NCBI GenBank assembly: GCA_009782955.1 | Contig: WRIB01000001.1 | Span: forward strand, 1 to 64,000 | Length of the DNA stretch: 64,000 bases | Direction: 5' to 3' | Source of the DNA: Treponema sp. | GTDB lineage: Bacteria; Spirochaetota; Spirochaetia; Treponematales; Breznakiellaceae | Part shown: positions 1-9,923 of the stretch, piece by piece | How positions within the stretch are numbered: position 1 is the stretch's first letter | Layout: every line of letters begins with the position of its first letter | Notes under the pieces: model-generated | What the model saw: only the letters and a program-made list of their open reading frames with translations | What the model was told of the DNA's origin: nothing | Database searches by the model: none | Program-made: the position numbers and the translations under genes

Positions 1-2112
1 TGCCGAATTGTCCGGCGGTTGTCCAACTCTTTCACTTAATGCCCATATCCTTTCCAAAAAACGGGAAACGCCGACAAGCCCTGCGGTACTCCAGGGTTTG
101 CTTACTTCCAGAGGGCCCATAAACATTTCGTATACCCGCAATGAGTCGGCGCCGTAATCCCGTACTATTTCGTCGGGGTTAATGATGTTTTTAAGGCTCT
201 TGCTCATCTTGGCGATAACTTCGGTTACTTCTTCGCCTGTGGCTTTTTCTGTAAAAAGACCACCGGGTTTTTTTTCTATCTGGTCGGTCGGAACAAGGGT
301 TTTGTCCTTCCGCTGATAGGCAAAGCTTGTGATCATGCCCTGGTTTACAAGCCGCTGAAAGGGTTCTTTGCTGTTTACAACTCCGAAATCGTAGAGGACT
401 TTGTGCCAGAACCGTGCATAGAGAAGATGCAGCACCGCATGTTCCACCCCTCCTACATAAAGATCCACCGGCGCCCAATAATCAATCTTGTCCCTTCCGG
501 CAAATACTTCGGTGTTATTTGGATCCAGGTAACGCAGATAGTACCAGCAGGAACCGGCCCATTGGGGCATGGTATTGGTTTCACGCCTGGCTTTTCCGCC
601 GCATTTTGGACAGCTTGTATTTACCCAGTCTTCGATAGCAGCTAGCGGTGATTCACCGGTTCCTGTGGGAGTGTAGGATTTTACGTCGGGCAGTTTGAGC
701 GGAAGATCTTTTTCGCTTAAGGGTACAATCGGTGTTCCATGTTCGGCGCCGCATTTTTCGCAGTGTACCACGGGGATAGGTTCCCCCCAGTAACGCTGAC
801 GGCTAAAAACCCAGTCCCGGAGTTTGTAGTTGACGGCAAATTGTCCAAGGCCTTTTTCTTCCAGCCATTGTGTTATCGCTTTTATTGCTTCGGGAGTAGA
901 GCGGCCGTTGAGGAAGCCTGAATTAATTGCCCAGCCGTCGGCAGTGGTACATTGTTCGGGGGTTGTGTCTGAATCGGCATTTGTTTCCTCAGGAGGGGTA
1001 TCACTTACAACCTGAATGATGGGAAGATTGTAAATTTTTGCAAAATCCCAGTCTCTTTCGTCATGGGCAGGAACCGCCATGATTGCTCCTGTGCCGTAGG
1101 AAATCAACACATAGTCTGCAATCCATATGGGGATTTTTTCGCCGTTTACCGGGTTGATTGCATAAGCGCCGGTAAAAACACCGGTTTTTTCTTTTGCAAG
1201 ATCGGTTCTTTCCAGGTCGCTTTTTTTTGCCGTTGCTTCAAGGTATGCATTTACATCTTTTTTTTGCTGTACAGTGGTAATTCGTTCTACCATGGGATGT
1301 TCGGGAGCCAAAACCATGTAGGTTGCTCCAAAAAGAGTATCGGCCCGGGTTGTGAATATTTCCAGAGCTGTATTATTTGTACCGTCCTGGTGTCCGTCGA
1401 TTTTAAAAATTACGTTAGCGCCTTCGGAACGGCCGATCCAGTTTCGCTGCATCATCTTGACCGGTTCGGGCCAGTCCAGGCCTTCCAGGTCTTCCAGCAA
1501 ACGCTGGGCGTATGCGGTTATTTTTAAAATCCATTGCCGGATACGTTTGCGAATTACTTTGGTTTTACATCGTTCACAAAGGCCGTCTACGACTTCTTCG
1601 TTGGCAAGTCCGGTCAGGCAGGAAGGACACCAGTTGATGGGGCTTTCCGCTTCGTAAGCAAGGCCTTTCTCGAAGAGTTTAAGAAATATCCATTGAGTCC
1701 ATTTATAGTAATCTTCGTCGGAGGTGGCGACTTCCCTGTCCCAGTCGTAAGAAAAACCCAATTCCTTAATTTGGCGGCGGAAATGATTGATGTTGTCTGC
1801 CGTGGTTTTTGCAGGATGAACTCCCATTTTGATCGCATAGTTTTCCGCGGGAAGGCCAAAGGAATCAAAACCCATGGGATGAAGCACATTGTAACCATTC
1901 ATCCGCAAGTAACGGCAGTGAATATCCGTTGCGGTATATCCTTCGGGATGCCCTACATGAAGCCCTTGTGCAGAAGGGTAGGGGAACATATCCAGTACAT
2001 AGCGGCGCTTTTCCTTTGGGATCGAAGAATCTTCGATCGCCTTGAAAGTTTTGTTTTCTTCCCAATACTTTTGCCACTTGGGTTCAATGGTGCTGAAAGG
2101 ATACCTGGCCAT
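1..2112 (-). CDS. leuS: Leucyl-tRNA synthetase, 3' end cut by the window edge
   Basis: Cytoplasmic class I aminoacyl-tRNA synthetase that charges tRNA-Leu with leucine. The reading frame is open from the ATG at 2112 to base 1, giving 704 residues. The class I signatures are present: HVGH at residues 52-55 and KMSKS at about 635-639. A cysteine-containing zinc insertion follows the motif NWCPSC, and the CP1 editing region shows the T-rich TTRADTLFG motif. Bacterial LeuRS is usually about 860 residues, so roughly the last 150 residues of the anticodon-binding and C-terminal domains lie outside the window. Nothing suggests a defect; the truncation is only the window edge. Confidence 0.96.
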   Translation of the reverse strand, partial: MARYPFSTIEPKWQKYWEENKTFKAIEDSSIPKEKRRYVLDMFPYPSAQGLHVGHPEGYTATDIHCRYLRMNGYNVLHPMGFDSFGLPAENYAIKMGVHPAKTTADNINHFRRQIKELGFSYDWDREVATSDEDYYKWTQWIFLKLFEKGLAYEAESPINWCPSCLTGLANEEVVDGLCERCKTKVIRKRIRQWILKITAYAQRLLEDLEGLDWPEPVKMMQRNWIGRSEGANVIFKIDGHQDGTNNTALEIFTTRADTLFGATYMVLAPEHPMVERITTVQQKKDVNAYLEATAKKSDLERTDLAKEKTGVFTGAYAINPVNGEKIPIWIADYVLISYGTGAIMAVPAHDERDWDFAKIYNLPIIQVVSDTPPEETNADSDTTPEQCTTADGWAINSGFLNGRSTPEAIKAITQWLEEKGLGQFAVNYKLRDWVFSRQRYWGEPIPVVHCEKCGAEHGTPIVPLSEKDLPLKLPDVKSYTPTGTGESPLAAIEDWVNTSCPKCGGKARRETNTMPQWAGSCWYYLRYLDPNNTEVFAGRDKIDYWAPVDLYVGGVEHAVLHLLYARFWHKVLYDFGVVNSKEPFQRLVNQGMITSFAYQRKDKTLVPTDQIEKKPGGLFTEKATGEEVTEVIAKMSKSLKNIINPDEIVRDYGADSLRVYEMFMGPLEVSKPWSTAGLVGVSRFLERIWALSERVGQPPDNSA

Positions 2113-2603
2113 AATATAACATCATACTTTTTGTATGGTTTTGTAGCAATACTACAAAAAAACTTCAATTTACTGCTGAGCCAGTCTTACAGTGTAATTC
2201 GTAATAATCATGAAAAAAGGACTGGCAAACGCCTTGGTTTGAACGCCTGTAGAATTCGCTAAAACAGCTTCCCGGCATCTATTCAGTTACTCGGAGGAGA
2301 ATGTAAATAATTTACTCTTTTTTATAAAGCGATTAAAAAAAACCTGCGTTTAAAACTAGCACTCTATAGCCTTATTGCCAAGCGCCAGCAATGTATGAAT
2401 AATGACATAGAATTTATCACTTATCAAGTAAGATTTTACCTTAAAGTACATAAATTCAGTAAAAATGTTACAAAAATCACCAGCCAGCTTTCATTCATAC
2501 AGTAAGCCAGGTTTCATCATAAAACGCTAAAATTAAACGCAAGTTTTTTTTTAGCAGGGACGGATACCACCCCAAGTACAACTTTAATTAAGGGAGCAAA
2601 AAG
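2113..2603. other. Divergent intergenic region leuS / solute-binding protein
   Basis: About 490 bases with no convincing gene. An 8-bp stem with a 5-base loop (TTTTGTAG, then CTACAAAA) lies at 2139-2159, about 30 bases upstream of leuS, and could be a leader structure for leuS. The rest is AT-rich. The strong SD-like GGGAG just before 2604 belongs to the solute-binding protein. I see no riboswitch or tRNA here. Confidence 0.4.
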
Positions 2604-3893
2604 ATGAATAAACTGTTTAAGAAAGAAGTTTCCAGGGGAATACTTTTACTTGGCATTATCCTGGTATTCGCAATGGCGCCCATTTGCGCCCATGCGCAGA
2701 ACAGCGGGAGTTTAACGGTATGGTCATTCACCAATGAAATAAAGGATATGATCAACAACCATTACAAGCCGGCCCATTCAAAAGTAAAGATTACTTTTTC
2801 TATGACTGAACTAGATAAAGATTATCGAAAGAAACTGGACACGCTTCTGGCTTCCGGCAAAAAAGCGCCGGATGTTTTTGCCCTTGAAGCTGCTTTTGTA
2901 CGCAAATATGTCGAATCGGGGCAACTTTTGGATCTGACCGATGTGTACATGGCCAACAGACAAAAACTTATGCAGTACCCTGTGGACGTAGGGACATACA
3001 ACGGAAGGGTGTACGCACTATCCTGGCAGGCAACCCCCGGCGCCATGTTCTACCGCCGGAGCCTTGCCAAAAAATACCTGGGCACCGACGATCCAAAAAC
3101 TGTGCAGACGTATTTTGCCAATATAAATAAATTCCTTGATACGGCAAAGCTGCTAAAAACAAAGTCCAACGGCGCCTGTATAGTGGTACCCCAATATTCC
3201 GAACTTATAAACCCTTACCTTAGCGGACGCAGCAGCCCCTGGATTGTAAACGGAAAACTGGTAATCGATCCGATGGTGGAACGATTTATGGATATGGCCA
3301 AGACTGTTCACGATTCCAATTATCATATTCTCGAGGCATACGCATGGTCAGATCAATGGTATGCCGGAATGAGAGATGAACTAAAGGACGGAAGCGGAAA
3401 GGCTGTAGAAGTTTTTGCATACTTTCTTCCCACATGGGGTTTGAGCTATGTGCTCAAGGCCAACGCTCCGGCAACTTCGGGCGATTGGGCGATGATACAG
3501 GGCCCAATTCCGTACAGTCAGGGCGGCACATGGCTTGCCGCATGGAAGAACACCCCGAACCCTGCAGCGGCAAAGGAGCTAATCCGGTATTTAACCGCCG
3601 CCGACGATTTTATGGAGATGCATGCAAGAGTTACGGGAGACTTGGTAAGCAATCAGACGGTTGTGGACAGAGTTAAAGGCAGTTATTCGGAACCCTTCCT
3701 GGGCGGACAGAACCACTATGCCGAATTTGCGGAAATGGCAAAGAACGTTAATGGCAAACTACTCCAGGGAACCGATTATGATATTATGGTATTTTTCAGT
3801 GAAGCTGTGAACGATTTCGTGTTTGGGGGAAAAACCATGAAGGACGCCCTTGCCGGATTTACAACCAAGGTAGAAAACTACCTTAAGAGGTAA
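2604..3893 (+). CDS. ABC transporter extracellular solute-binding protein (family 1)
   Basis: Probable periplasmic or lipid-anchored binding protein for a carbohydrate ABC importer. The N-terminus is a signal peptide (basic MNKLFKKE, hydrophobic stretch, cleavage near AHAQ at about residue 31). The mature part has the look of the SBP_bac_1 family: an early WSFTNE segment, the PDVFALE motif at about residues 86-92, and a TPGAMFYRRSLA segment. At 429 residues it is a normal family length. The start is supported by GGGAG 8-10 bases upstream. No permease or ATPase gene is next to it, so the ligand and partners cannot be told; sugar is the family default, not something visible here. Confidence 0.85.
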   Translation: MNKLFKKEVSRGILLLGIILVFAMAPICAHAQNSGSLTVWSFTNEIKDMINNHYKPAHSKVKITFSMTELDKDYRKKLDTLLASGKKAPDVFALEAAFVRKYVESGQLLDLTDVYMANRQKLMQYPVDVGTYNGRVYALSWQATPGAMFYRRSLAKKYLGTDDPKTVQTYFANINKFLDTAKLLKTKSNGACIVVPQYSELINPYLSGRSSPWIVNGKLVIDPMVERFMDMAKTVHDSNYHILEAYAWSDQWYAGMRDELKDGSGKAVEVFAYFLPTWGLSYVLKANAPATSGDWAMIQGPIPYSQGGTWLAAWKNTPNPAAAKELIRYLTAADDFMEMHARVTGDLVSNQTVVDRVKGSYSEPFLGGQNHYAEFAEMAKNVNGKLLQGTDYDIMVFFSEAVNDFVFGGKTMKDALAGFTTKVENYLKR

Positions 3894-3988
3894 CGGTATT
3901 GTAAAACATACCGGATTATAAGTACACGCAGCGGCAGCTCCCATTCTGTCTGGTACCGTTTCAGGGGTAAGCCGCTTAATTGACGTTT

Positions 3989-5101
3989 CTATCGGCTTGT
4001 TTTAAGCTTTTTTTCTTTCTCAAACCGTTCTATGGCAAGTTCTATCAATTGTGTGATTAATTCTGTATAGCTAATGCCGCTCTTTTCCCAAAGCTTTGGA
4101 TACATGCTAATTTTTGTAAAACCCGGCATGGTATTAATTTCGTTGACCAGTACGGCGCCGTCTTCTTTCATAAAAAAATCCACACGGGAAAGGCCCTGAC
4201 ATTCCAGAACCTGGAAGGTTTTTACGGCAAGCGATTGAATTTCCCTAATCTTTTCTTCGGGAAGTTTGGCGGGAATTTCCAAAACCGCCCCGTCTGCGTT
4301 AACGTATTTTGCTTCGTAGGAATAAAAATCCTTTGTCGCTTTTACTTCGCCGGGAAGGGATGCCCTGGGATTTTCGTTTCCCAACACAGAACATTCTATT
4401 TCTCTGCCGGGAATGTTTTCTTCCAGAATTATCTTGGTATCGTACTGAAAAGCTTCATTAACGGCACAGCTGTAATCCTCTTTACTGCCTGCTTTGCTAA
4501 CCCCTACACTGGAGCCCATGTTGGCAGGTTTTACAAAAACCGGATTTCCCAATGCGGCGCATACTTCTTCAAAAGGAGGAATGATCTCCCAATCACGCAG
4601 GACGAGGAATTTTCCGATGGGTATACCGCTTTGCAACAGCAGACGCTTCATCACATCTTTATCCATACCGGCTGCCGAACCAAGCACGCCGGAACCGACA
4701 AAGGGAATGTCCGCCAGTTTTAAAAGGCCCTGAACAGTACCATCTTCGCCGAACGGACCGTGGAGTATGGGGAATATTACATCAAGCCGGACGGATTGAT
4801 CGGGATCTCCGGGTATGGAAAGAAGGCCTTCGCTTTTTGCAGGCAGCTGCGCTTCTGCACTGTTTGAGTTAAGGCTTATTGTAACGGGATTATCGGTATT
4901 GTCGATAAAGTCACTTGCCTTTGTATGGGCGCCGTAAAGCCATCTGCCGCTTTTATCTATGCCGATTAAAACAGGATTATATTTTTCCCGGTCTATGGCT
5001 TCGTAAATATTTTTTGCAGATTGAAGGGATACTTCGTGTTCGGCGGATTTTCCGCCGCACAGTATTCCCACGTTGAGTTTTCGAGAATCACCCTGCTTCA
5101 T
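3989..5101 (-). CDS. ddl: D-alanine--D-alanine ligase
   Basis: ATP-grasp enzyme of peptidoglycan precursor synthesis that joins two D-alanines in the cytoplasm. Visible family features are the N-terminal GGKSAEHEVSLQSA motif, HGPFGEDGTVQGLL, the KPANMGSSVGVSKA ATP-grasp segment and the C-terminal VNEINTMPGFT metal and substrate motif. The length of 370 residues is typical. It is the last gene of a tight minus-strand run: the upstream PHP gene stops one base before its ATG, and the AGGA Shine-Dalgarno lies in the end of that gene. Translation coupling is therefore likely. Confidence 0.96.
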   Translation of the reverse strand: MKQGDSRKLNVGILCGGKSAEHEVSLQSAKNIYEAIDREKYNPVLIGIDKSGRWLYGAHTKASDFIDNTDNPVTISLNSNSAEAQLPAKSEGLLSIPGDPDQSVRLDVIFPILHGPFGEDGTVQGLLKLADIPFVGSGVLGSAAGMDKDVMKRLLLQSGIPIGKFLVLRDWEIIPPFEEVCAALGNPVFVKPANMGSSVGVSKAGSKEDYSCAVNEAFQYDTKIILEENIPGREIECSVLGNENPRASLPGEVKATKDFYSYEAKYVNADGAVLEIPAKLPEEKIREIQSLAVKTFQVLECQGLSRVDFFMKEDGAVLVNEINTMPGFTKISMYPKLWEKSGISYTELITQLIELAIERFEKEKKLKTSR

Positions 5102-5102
5102 T

Positions 5103-5933
5103 TTATCCTGCCTTTAAAAGATAATTTGCCACATCGTTAAAACACATTTTCAGCCGGCCTGTTGTTTTGTCTTTACTGTCCCTTATTTCTGCTTTAAGGG
5201 TTAGCGGCCTGTCTCCATCGGATTTTTGAAATGTACAACGGCCCGGAGGAATATGCAAAGAAACATATTGTTTGTTCATTATAAGGGAAACATAGTCATG
5301 TACCGAAGATAGTTTTGATGTTACAGAAATACCATAAGGTCCGCCGTTTCTTCCCAAAATGGATATACCATGGGCATCCGAACCGGCTACGGCAGGAAGA
5401 CCCAATATACGGGCATACTCAAAAGCCTGTGCATCGTATATCGCATCGTGGTTTCCCGCATTGGCTGCTTCTATGGCATCAACCAAATACGGAGAAAGGG
5501 TTACGGTGCTGAGATATGCGTGTTGCCTGAATGAATGGGCATGAACCACACAGCCTCCGTAACGGTGTACTTCCCAGAATTGTTCTTCTCTTGTCCACCG
5601 TACCATTTCAGGATGTTCAAGGAGCCATGTTTTGTCCAGACCGTAGATTAAATAATCGTCGCCATCAAAGGTTTCTTCCCAGCCAAAAAACACGTCCAAT
5701 CCCCGTTTTTCTCCTTCGTTCCGTGCGTCTTCGTAACCGGAACAGAAACCTTTTACCCATTCCCTCCAGTGTTTGCGGCGATCAAAGGTAGTATTGCTGT
5801 TAAAAAAATGATCGGTTACCATAATTCCGGTAAAACCCAGATCGATGTACCTTTGAACATAGTCTTTACCGCGGGTAGTGGCGCAGGCGCTGGCCTGACT
5901 GGTATGAAGGTGTGTTTCGTATAAATAATCCAT
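5103..5933 (-). CDS. PHP-domain metal-dependent phosphoesterase
   Basis: Predicted metal-dependent hydrolase of the PHP superfamily. The N-terminus carries the HxH motif (ETHLHTSQAS, residues 6-12) and the VTDHF motif. Later metal ligands are in VVHAHS and in AGSDAHG, which is the usual order for PHP proteins. It has 276 residues and no signal peptide, so it is cytoplasmic. Relatives include histidinol phosphatases and 5'-3' exonuclease-like phosphoesterases, and the substrate cannot be read from the sequence. Its ATG touches the stop of the preceding gene, and ddl begins one base after its own stop. Confidence 0.85.
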   Translation of the reverse strand: MDYLYETHLHTSQASACATTRGKDYVQRYIDLGFTGIMVTDHFFNSNTTFDRRKHWREWVKGFCSGYEDARNEGEKRGLDVFFGWEETFDGDDYLIYGLDKTWLLEHPEMVRWTREEQFWEVHRYGGCVVHAHSFRQHAYLSTVTLSPYLVDAIEAANAGNHDAIYDAQAFEYARILGLPAVAGSDAHGISILGRNGGPYGISVTSKLSSVHDYVSLIMNKQYVSLHIPPGRCTFQKSDGDRPLTLKAEIRDSKDKTTGRLKMCFNDVANYLLKAG

Positions 5934-6479
5934 TTACTTTTTGAGCAGTCTTTTAAACCTGATTTCGCAGACTCCTTCTCCTTTGGCAATAGTCTTCTTT
6001 AGTTCCAGGGTGCAGCCAAAAGCTTCCGCAATACCGCGGTCTCCTTCCATGGCCCAGTCGCAGAGTTTATCGATTTCTTCGTCTGAGCAACCCTGCTTCT
6101 GCCATGCGTTTACCAGCGGGCAATAGTGAAAATCAACGTCGAAGGCATCATCGCTGAGTGACAGGAATACCATTTCAAAAATAGCCTTGCCGGCCGGCGG
6201 AAAGAGTTTTTTCTGCAGCATACGGCAACTTTGCGAACTATTGTTTGCGGCGCCATCGTTGCCAGTGTTTTGTACTGCAACATCTTTCCCGGTAAGCGCC
6301 CGCATGCCGTGGTATATTCCGCAGCGCCGTATTGCAGCCGGAACAAAGCTTTCCGGCTTGGTTCCTTTTTTACGTGCTTCGTCGACAAGAAAGTACATCC
6401 ACAGTGCGCGGTGTTCAAAAAAATTCCGCAAATTGCGTACAAGGAAGCCGTTTTTTTTGGCTGTGTTCTTAATGCTCAT
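5934..6479 (-). CDS. L-2-amino-thiazoline-4-carboxylate hydrolase-like protein
   Basis: 181-residue cytoplasmic protein that resembles the family named for L-2-amino-thiazoline-4-carboxylic acid hydrolase. The resemblance is mainly in the C-terminal half: FHYCPLVNAW, then CDWAMEGDRGIAEAFG, then LELKKTIAKGE with a C-E-I-R-F ending. Many members occur in anaerobes and their real substrate is often unknown, so the name is family-level only. The start overlaps the stop of the upstream DUF4349 gene (ATGA), which points to translational coupling. The next gene begins directly at its stop. Confidence 0.72.
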   Translation of the reverse strand: MSIKNTAKKNGFLVRNLRNFFEHRALWMYFLVDEARKKGTKPESFVPAAIRRCGIYHGMRALTGKDVAVQNTGNDGAANNSSQSCRMLQKKLFPPAGKAIFEMVFLSLSDDAFDVDFHYCPLVNAWQKQGCSDEEIDKLCDWAMEGDRGIAEAFGCTLELKKTIAKGEGVCEIRFKRLLKK

Positions 6480-7477
6480 TCTTCATTTCCCCTGCTGTTT
6501 GAATTTTTATTTTCGGCATCATTTTTCTTTATGTTATTTCCATGCATGGCAGAACGAAACGCTTTTTTCAGAATTCCGACTTTGCCAAAAAGCAGCCAGT
6601 AAGCGATAAGGCAGATAAGAATGATTGGAACAAGATAAATAATTATCCATAGAATACCCAGCAGTACATTTGAAGCAAAACCGCCAAACCCGCTGAACAA
6701 TTGTTTAACCCGATCTCCAAAGGTATAAGCCGGCGTACTGTAATAGGTGTACACGGTAAGTTCCACAGTGGCATAATCCACGAGGTTTCCAAGCCGGGTA
6801 AGCTGATTACCCAGCCAGTCAATCTCATTCTGCAGTTCGGCAATGCGGGTTTCCACTTTCATAATATCGTCAATACTGGCGGTGCGGCTCAGGTAACCCT
6901 GGAATGTAGCAAGCAATGTTTTTTTGGTATTAAGCCGCCCTTCCAGGTCGTAGTATTTAATTGTTACATCTTCGGCGGTTTCTGTCCGTGAGCGGGTCTT
7001 CCCCAGTACACTGGTACCTGCGATCAACGATTCATAAAAAACCTCAGGTACTCTGATTGTAAAATGAGAAGTGTTTTCGTCGGAACGGGTGCTTTCCGAA
7101 TAGGCTCCGTATCTATTCATAAGCTCATCGACTTTTTGATTTACACCGGAAAGTTTTCCTTCGCTGTCGATGAATGACGGATCCGCTTCTATTCTTAGAT
7201 CAGCCTGCTTAATCAGTTTCCGTGCAATCGGCATTGCGGTACTGTCTGTCTGAATTGTTTGCTGGTTATCGGTTTCCCGATAACGTTCCATTTCGGGAGG
7301 AACGGAAGGACTATCGCTAAAGCCGGTGCCGTGGTATGTTGTATCATAGCGGGATTCAGATTCAACCGCAAACAATTTTTCAGCCATACCGCCGCTGGAT
7401 TTTCCGCTGCAACCAATTAACAAAGCCAGAATCACTAACAGCAAGACAATTGTTATTTTTGATTTTTGAAAAATCAT
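6476..7477 (-). CDS. DUF4349-type lipoprotein with C-terminal membrane segment
   Basis: 333-residue envelope protein. The start at 7477 is chosen because AAGGA lies about 7 bases upstream; an in-frame ATG 15 bases earlier has no such site. A lipoprotein signal ends at LLIGC. The middle contains a long helical part (about residues 175-225) with the YYDLEGRLNTKKTLL and VETRIAELQNEIDWL segments typical of DUF4349. A strong membrane segment follows (LLGILWIIIYLVPIILICLI) and then a basic tail. It shares an operon with the ATC-hydrolase-like, PHP and ddl genes. The function of this family is not known. Confidence 0.75.
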   Translation of the reverse strand: MIFQKSKITIVLLLVILALLIGCSGKSSGGMAEKLFAVESESRYDTTYHGTGFSDSPSVPPEMERYRETDNQQTIQTDSTAMPIARKLIKQADLRIEADPSFIDSEGKLSGVNQKVDELMNRYGAYSESTRSDENTSHFTIRVPEVFYESLIAGTSVLGKTRSRTETAEDVTIKYYDLEGRLNTKKTLLATFQGYLSRTASIDDIMKVETRIAELQNEIDWLGNQLTRLGNLVDYATVELTVYTYYSTPAYTFGDRVKQLFSGFGGFASNVLLGILWIIIYLVPIILICLIAYWLLFGKVGILKKAFRSAMHGNNIKKNDAENKNSNSRGNEE

Positions 7478-7508
7478 TTTAAGTCCTTCCATGAATTTAT
7501 TTCAGAAT

Positions 7509-7547
7509 TGAGGCTGTTCTAAAACTTCAGTTTTTGGAACAAGCTCA
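7509..7547 (-). terminator. Palindromic terminator-like repeat, copy 1
   Basis: Inverted repeat that reads TGAGCTTGTTCC on the minus strand and returns as GGAACA/AGAACAGCCTCA across a centre containing AACTGAAGTT. It begins directly after the stop of the KP-rich gene and ends before the DUF4349 gene. Related copies lie at 24486-24518 and 34677-34716, each at the end of a minus-strand gene. Confidence 0.6.
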
Positions 7548-7548
7548 A

Positions 7549-9870
7549 CTATAGGTTTCGGTAACATTCATCAATTACCGGATTTATCGAAGGCAGGTCG
7601 AAACCCATGGTCATAAGATTTTTTCTGTCATTGCTGGTTTCCCAGTCCATATAGGGATCCGAATAATGATCCCGGAGGAAGTTGTACACAAGGTCTTCCG
7701 CTTCTTCCGGAAGTGAAAAGAACAAGCCTTTTCCGGTTCCCAGAACTTTTCGGATCGAAGAACGGGCTTTTGTAAGGAAACGGTCTTCGTAAACATCGTA
7801 AGAACGTCCTGAAAGTTCTTTGAGCCGGTCGGATACCGAACCTTTTGCTTTGCCCAGTGTTTTATTGGAAAAAACCCTGGGGGCGGCGGGTTTTGGTTTG
7901 GACGGGGAAACCGGAGTAAATGGAGTTGATTGATAACCGGTAACTTTAACAGGTGAAACAGGAGGCTTTGGAGTTACAGCCTTGGGCTGTATTACCGGCC
8001 CAGGTATTGTTGGTTTTGCTACTGTTGTTATTGTTGCCGGTTTTCCAACTACCGGTTGTATTGGAGTTTTTGGAATAGGAGCAGCAATTGGCTTTGGTTG
8101 TATAGGCATTTTTTGTACTGGAACTGGAGTCGGTCTTGGCTGTATCGGCGTTTTCTGAACAGGAGCCGGAGCTGGTTTTGGCTGTACTGCCGGCTTTGGC
8201 TGTATCTGTGTTTTGGGAACAGGAATCGGAGCCGGTCTTGGTTGTACAGGCGTTTTCTGAACAGGAGCCGGAGCTGGTTTTGGCTGTACTGCCGGTTTTG
8301 ACATTATCGTGGTCTTTGTCTGTTCGGCTGGTTTTAGTTTATACGGCACTTTAACCGGCTTGACCTTTGCAAGGCTTGTTCTGCGTTGTGTAAGCTGCGT
8401 GCTTTTTACTGCCGGCCGTGCAACTACTGCAACAGGTTTTTTTACTGTAGTTGCTTTGGGAGCAATTTTCGGCGCTGCCCGGGATTTTGGTTTTGGTGCG
8501 ATCCTGGAAACAACCTGTTCCTTTTTTACAGGTTCTTGTTTTATTGTCTTGGAAACAATTCCGGGCTTGGTCTTTTTTATGCCGGTTTTTTTGGACTTAA
8601 CTTCGGGTTTTTTAACTTCCGGAGCGGAGTACCCGGCAGTGAATCTTTGCACTTCGGGCCCGGCGGAGTACCCGGATGGCCTGACCGCTTTAAAGTGGCC
8701 AGGTGAGGCGGAGGACACCGGTTTTGCCGGTATTTGTTTTGGCTCCGGTTTAACAGGGACAGGAAGTTTTTTTGGTGGTACGTTCTTTTTCCTTACGGGC
8801 TTCTTTTCTGCAGCGGCGTTAAGCGACACTGCTTTTGCAGGCGTCTGTGAAGTGGATTTTGGCGCGGGCAACGCCTTATGCTGTCCCTGATTTGTCAAAG
8901 CATGTTTTATTCCATTCCAGTTTCGCTGGAGATATAAATCGCCCTGAATGGAGTAGTAATATCCTGTAACGAGTATGCTCATTATTGAAGAAAGGATTTC
9001 ATCATCTCTGCGTTTGGCCATCTGGCCTCTGCGTATTGTCATGTAAACATCGTAATTCTTTTTTCCGTATTTTCGGGAATAGAGAAAGAGTATCCGTTCA
9101 AAGGCAGGATCTTCGACATTATTCCAGTATTTGATGCAGTAACCAAGTATCTGATCTTCAACACGGCTAAATGGCGGAATCTCAATCCGTGCCAGATCCT
9201 CCTGAGAAAAGACAACTGTCGAAAGATCCATAAACGGCATATGAATGCCGTATTTCTTCTGGTAGTAGTAACTGTCCCAGTCTGCCTGAGCCAGACGTTT
9301 CCGGTTTTCTTCGTCGGCATGCCGTTTGGCGTTCATACGCCGCCGCCGCTCTTCTTCTACAACCGAAAGTGTATCGGTCAGATAGGCGCGCACCAGTTCC
9401 GTTGCTTTTGCAATGGATTTAACTTTAAGTTCCAGGACGACGGAATAACGGAGAAATCGCTCCATTCCTGCCACCGCTTCGTAGCGTTCCGGTGAAAGGA
9501 ATTTAAGGATTTCTTCCGCTGTCTTAATGGTGGAATATACATCTTTTTCGTTATAAGCATCAGCTTTTTCGGCGATAATCAGAAGTATCTGTTTTATCCG
9601 TTCCAGAGACCGGGCACCCAGCATACGGTAACCTTTGGCCAAAAGGCTCCTGAAGGCCGGATCATGGCTGCGATAGCAGCGTAGCAGCCAGGTGCGGAAT
9701 TCATTATCCGGATACCGAATAACAAGCCGGTTTTGATAAATGCTCAGGGCATCACGGGATTGACCGGTAGAGCGGAGATAGTAGTATCTTTCAATATCAG
9801 GATCGTGATCAGGCAGCAGGTTTGGAAACTCCAATCGAAGCAGTTCATCCTGAATCTCGGTAATGTCCAT
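7549..9870 (-). CDS. Large TPR-like protein with lysine/proline-rich repeat linker
   Basis: 773-residue protein with no recognised overall family. Residues 1 to about 330 are helical and TPR-like at the start (YYLRSTGQSRDALSIYQNRL), with a charged coiled stretch near residues 175-195. Residues about 350-665 are a low-complexity linker rich in Lys, Pro, Val and Ala, including several 15-17 residue units of the type QPKPAPAPVQKTPIQ. The last 90 residues look globular again (VSDRLKELSGRSYDVYEDRF onward). There is no signal peptide or membrane segment, so a cytoplasmic or cytoskeletal scaffold role is a guess. It is divergent from the immunophilin gene 53 bases away. Confidence 0.7.
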   Translation of the reverse strand: MDITEIQDELLRLEFPNLLPDHDPDIERYYYLRSTGQSRDALSIYQNRLVIRYPDNEFRTWLLRCYRSHDPAFRSLLAKGYRMLGARSLERIKQILLIIAEKADAYNEKDVYSTIKTAEEILKFLSPERYEAVAGMERFLRYSVVLELKVKSIAKATELVRAYLTDTLSVVEEERRRRMNAKRHADEENRKRLAQADWDSYYYQKKYGIHMPFMDLSTVVFSQEDLARIEIPPFSRVEDQILGYCIKYWNNVEDPAFERILFLYSRKYGKKNYDVYMTIRRGQMAKRRDDEILSSIMSILVTGYYYSIQGDLYLQRNWNGIKHALTNQGQHKALPAPKSTSQTPAKAVSLNAAAEKKPVRKKNVPPKKLPVPVKPEPKQIPAKPVSSASPGHFKAVRPSGYSAGPEVQRFTAGYSAPEVKKPEVKSKKTGIKKTKPGIVSKTIKQEPVKKEQVVSRIAPKPKSRAAPKIAPKATTVKKPVAVVARPAVKSTQLTQRRTSLAKVKPVKVPYKLKPAEQTKTTIMSKPAVQPKPAPAPVQKTPVQPRPAPIPVPKTQIQPKPAVQPKPAPAPVQKTPIQPRPTPVPVQKMPIQPKPIAAPIPKTPIQPVVGKPATITTVAKPTIPGPVIQPKAVTPKPPVSPVKVTGYQSTPFTPVSPSKPKPAAPRVFSNKTLGKAKGSVSDRLKELSGRSYDVYEDRFLTKARSSIRKVLGTGKGLFFSLPEEAEDLVYNFLRDHYSDPYMDWETSNDRKNLMTMGFDLPSINPVIDECYRNL
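8040..8310 (-). repeat. Degenerate in-frame repeats coding for the KP-rich linker
   Basis: Within the 773-residue gene, units of roughly 45-60 bases repeat imperfectly and encode QPKPAPAPVQKTP-type units at least five times. The same DNA gives Trp/Arg-rich phantom frames on the plus strand, which I treat as shadows. Confidence 0.7.
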
Positions 9871-9923
9871 TATTTTGTATTATAGATTGAAAAAGACCTA
9901 ATGTCTATGGTAGGATTTATTGT

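Noticed and set aside
403-2262. Several plus-strand frames up to 242 codons
   Set aside because: They lie opposite the intact leuS frame, whose HVGH and KMSKS motifs are clear.
2280-2600. Small genes in the leuS upstream gap
   Set aside because: No frame with a ribosome site or plausible composition was found.
8056-8354. Plus-strand Trp/Arg-rich frames of 72-81 codons
   Set aside because: They are antisense to the KP-rich repeat of the 773-residue gene; their odd composition follows from the repeat codons.
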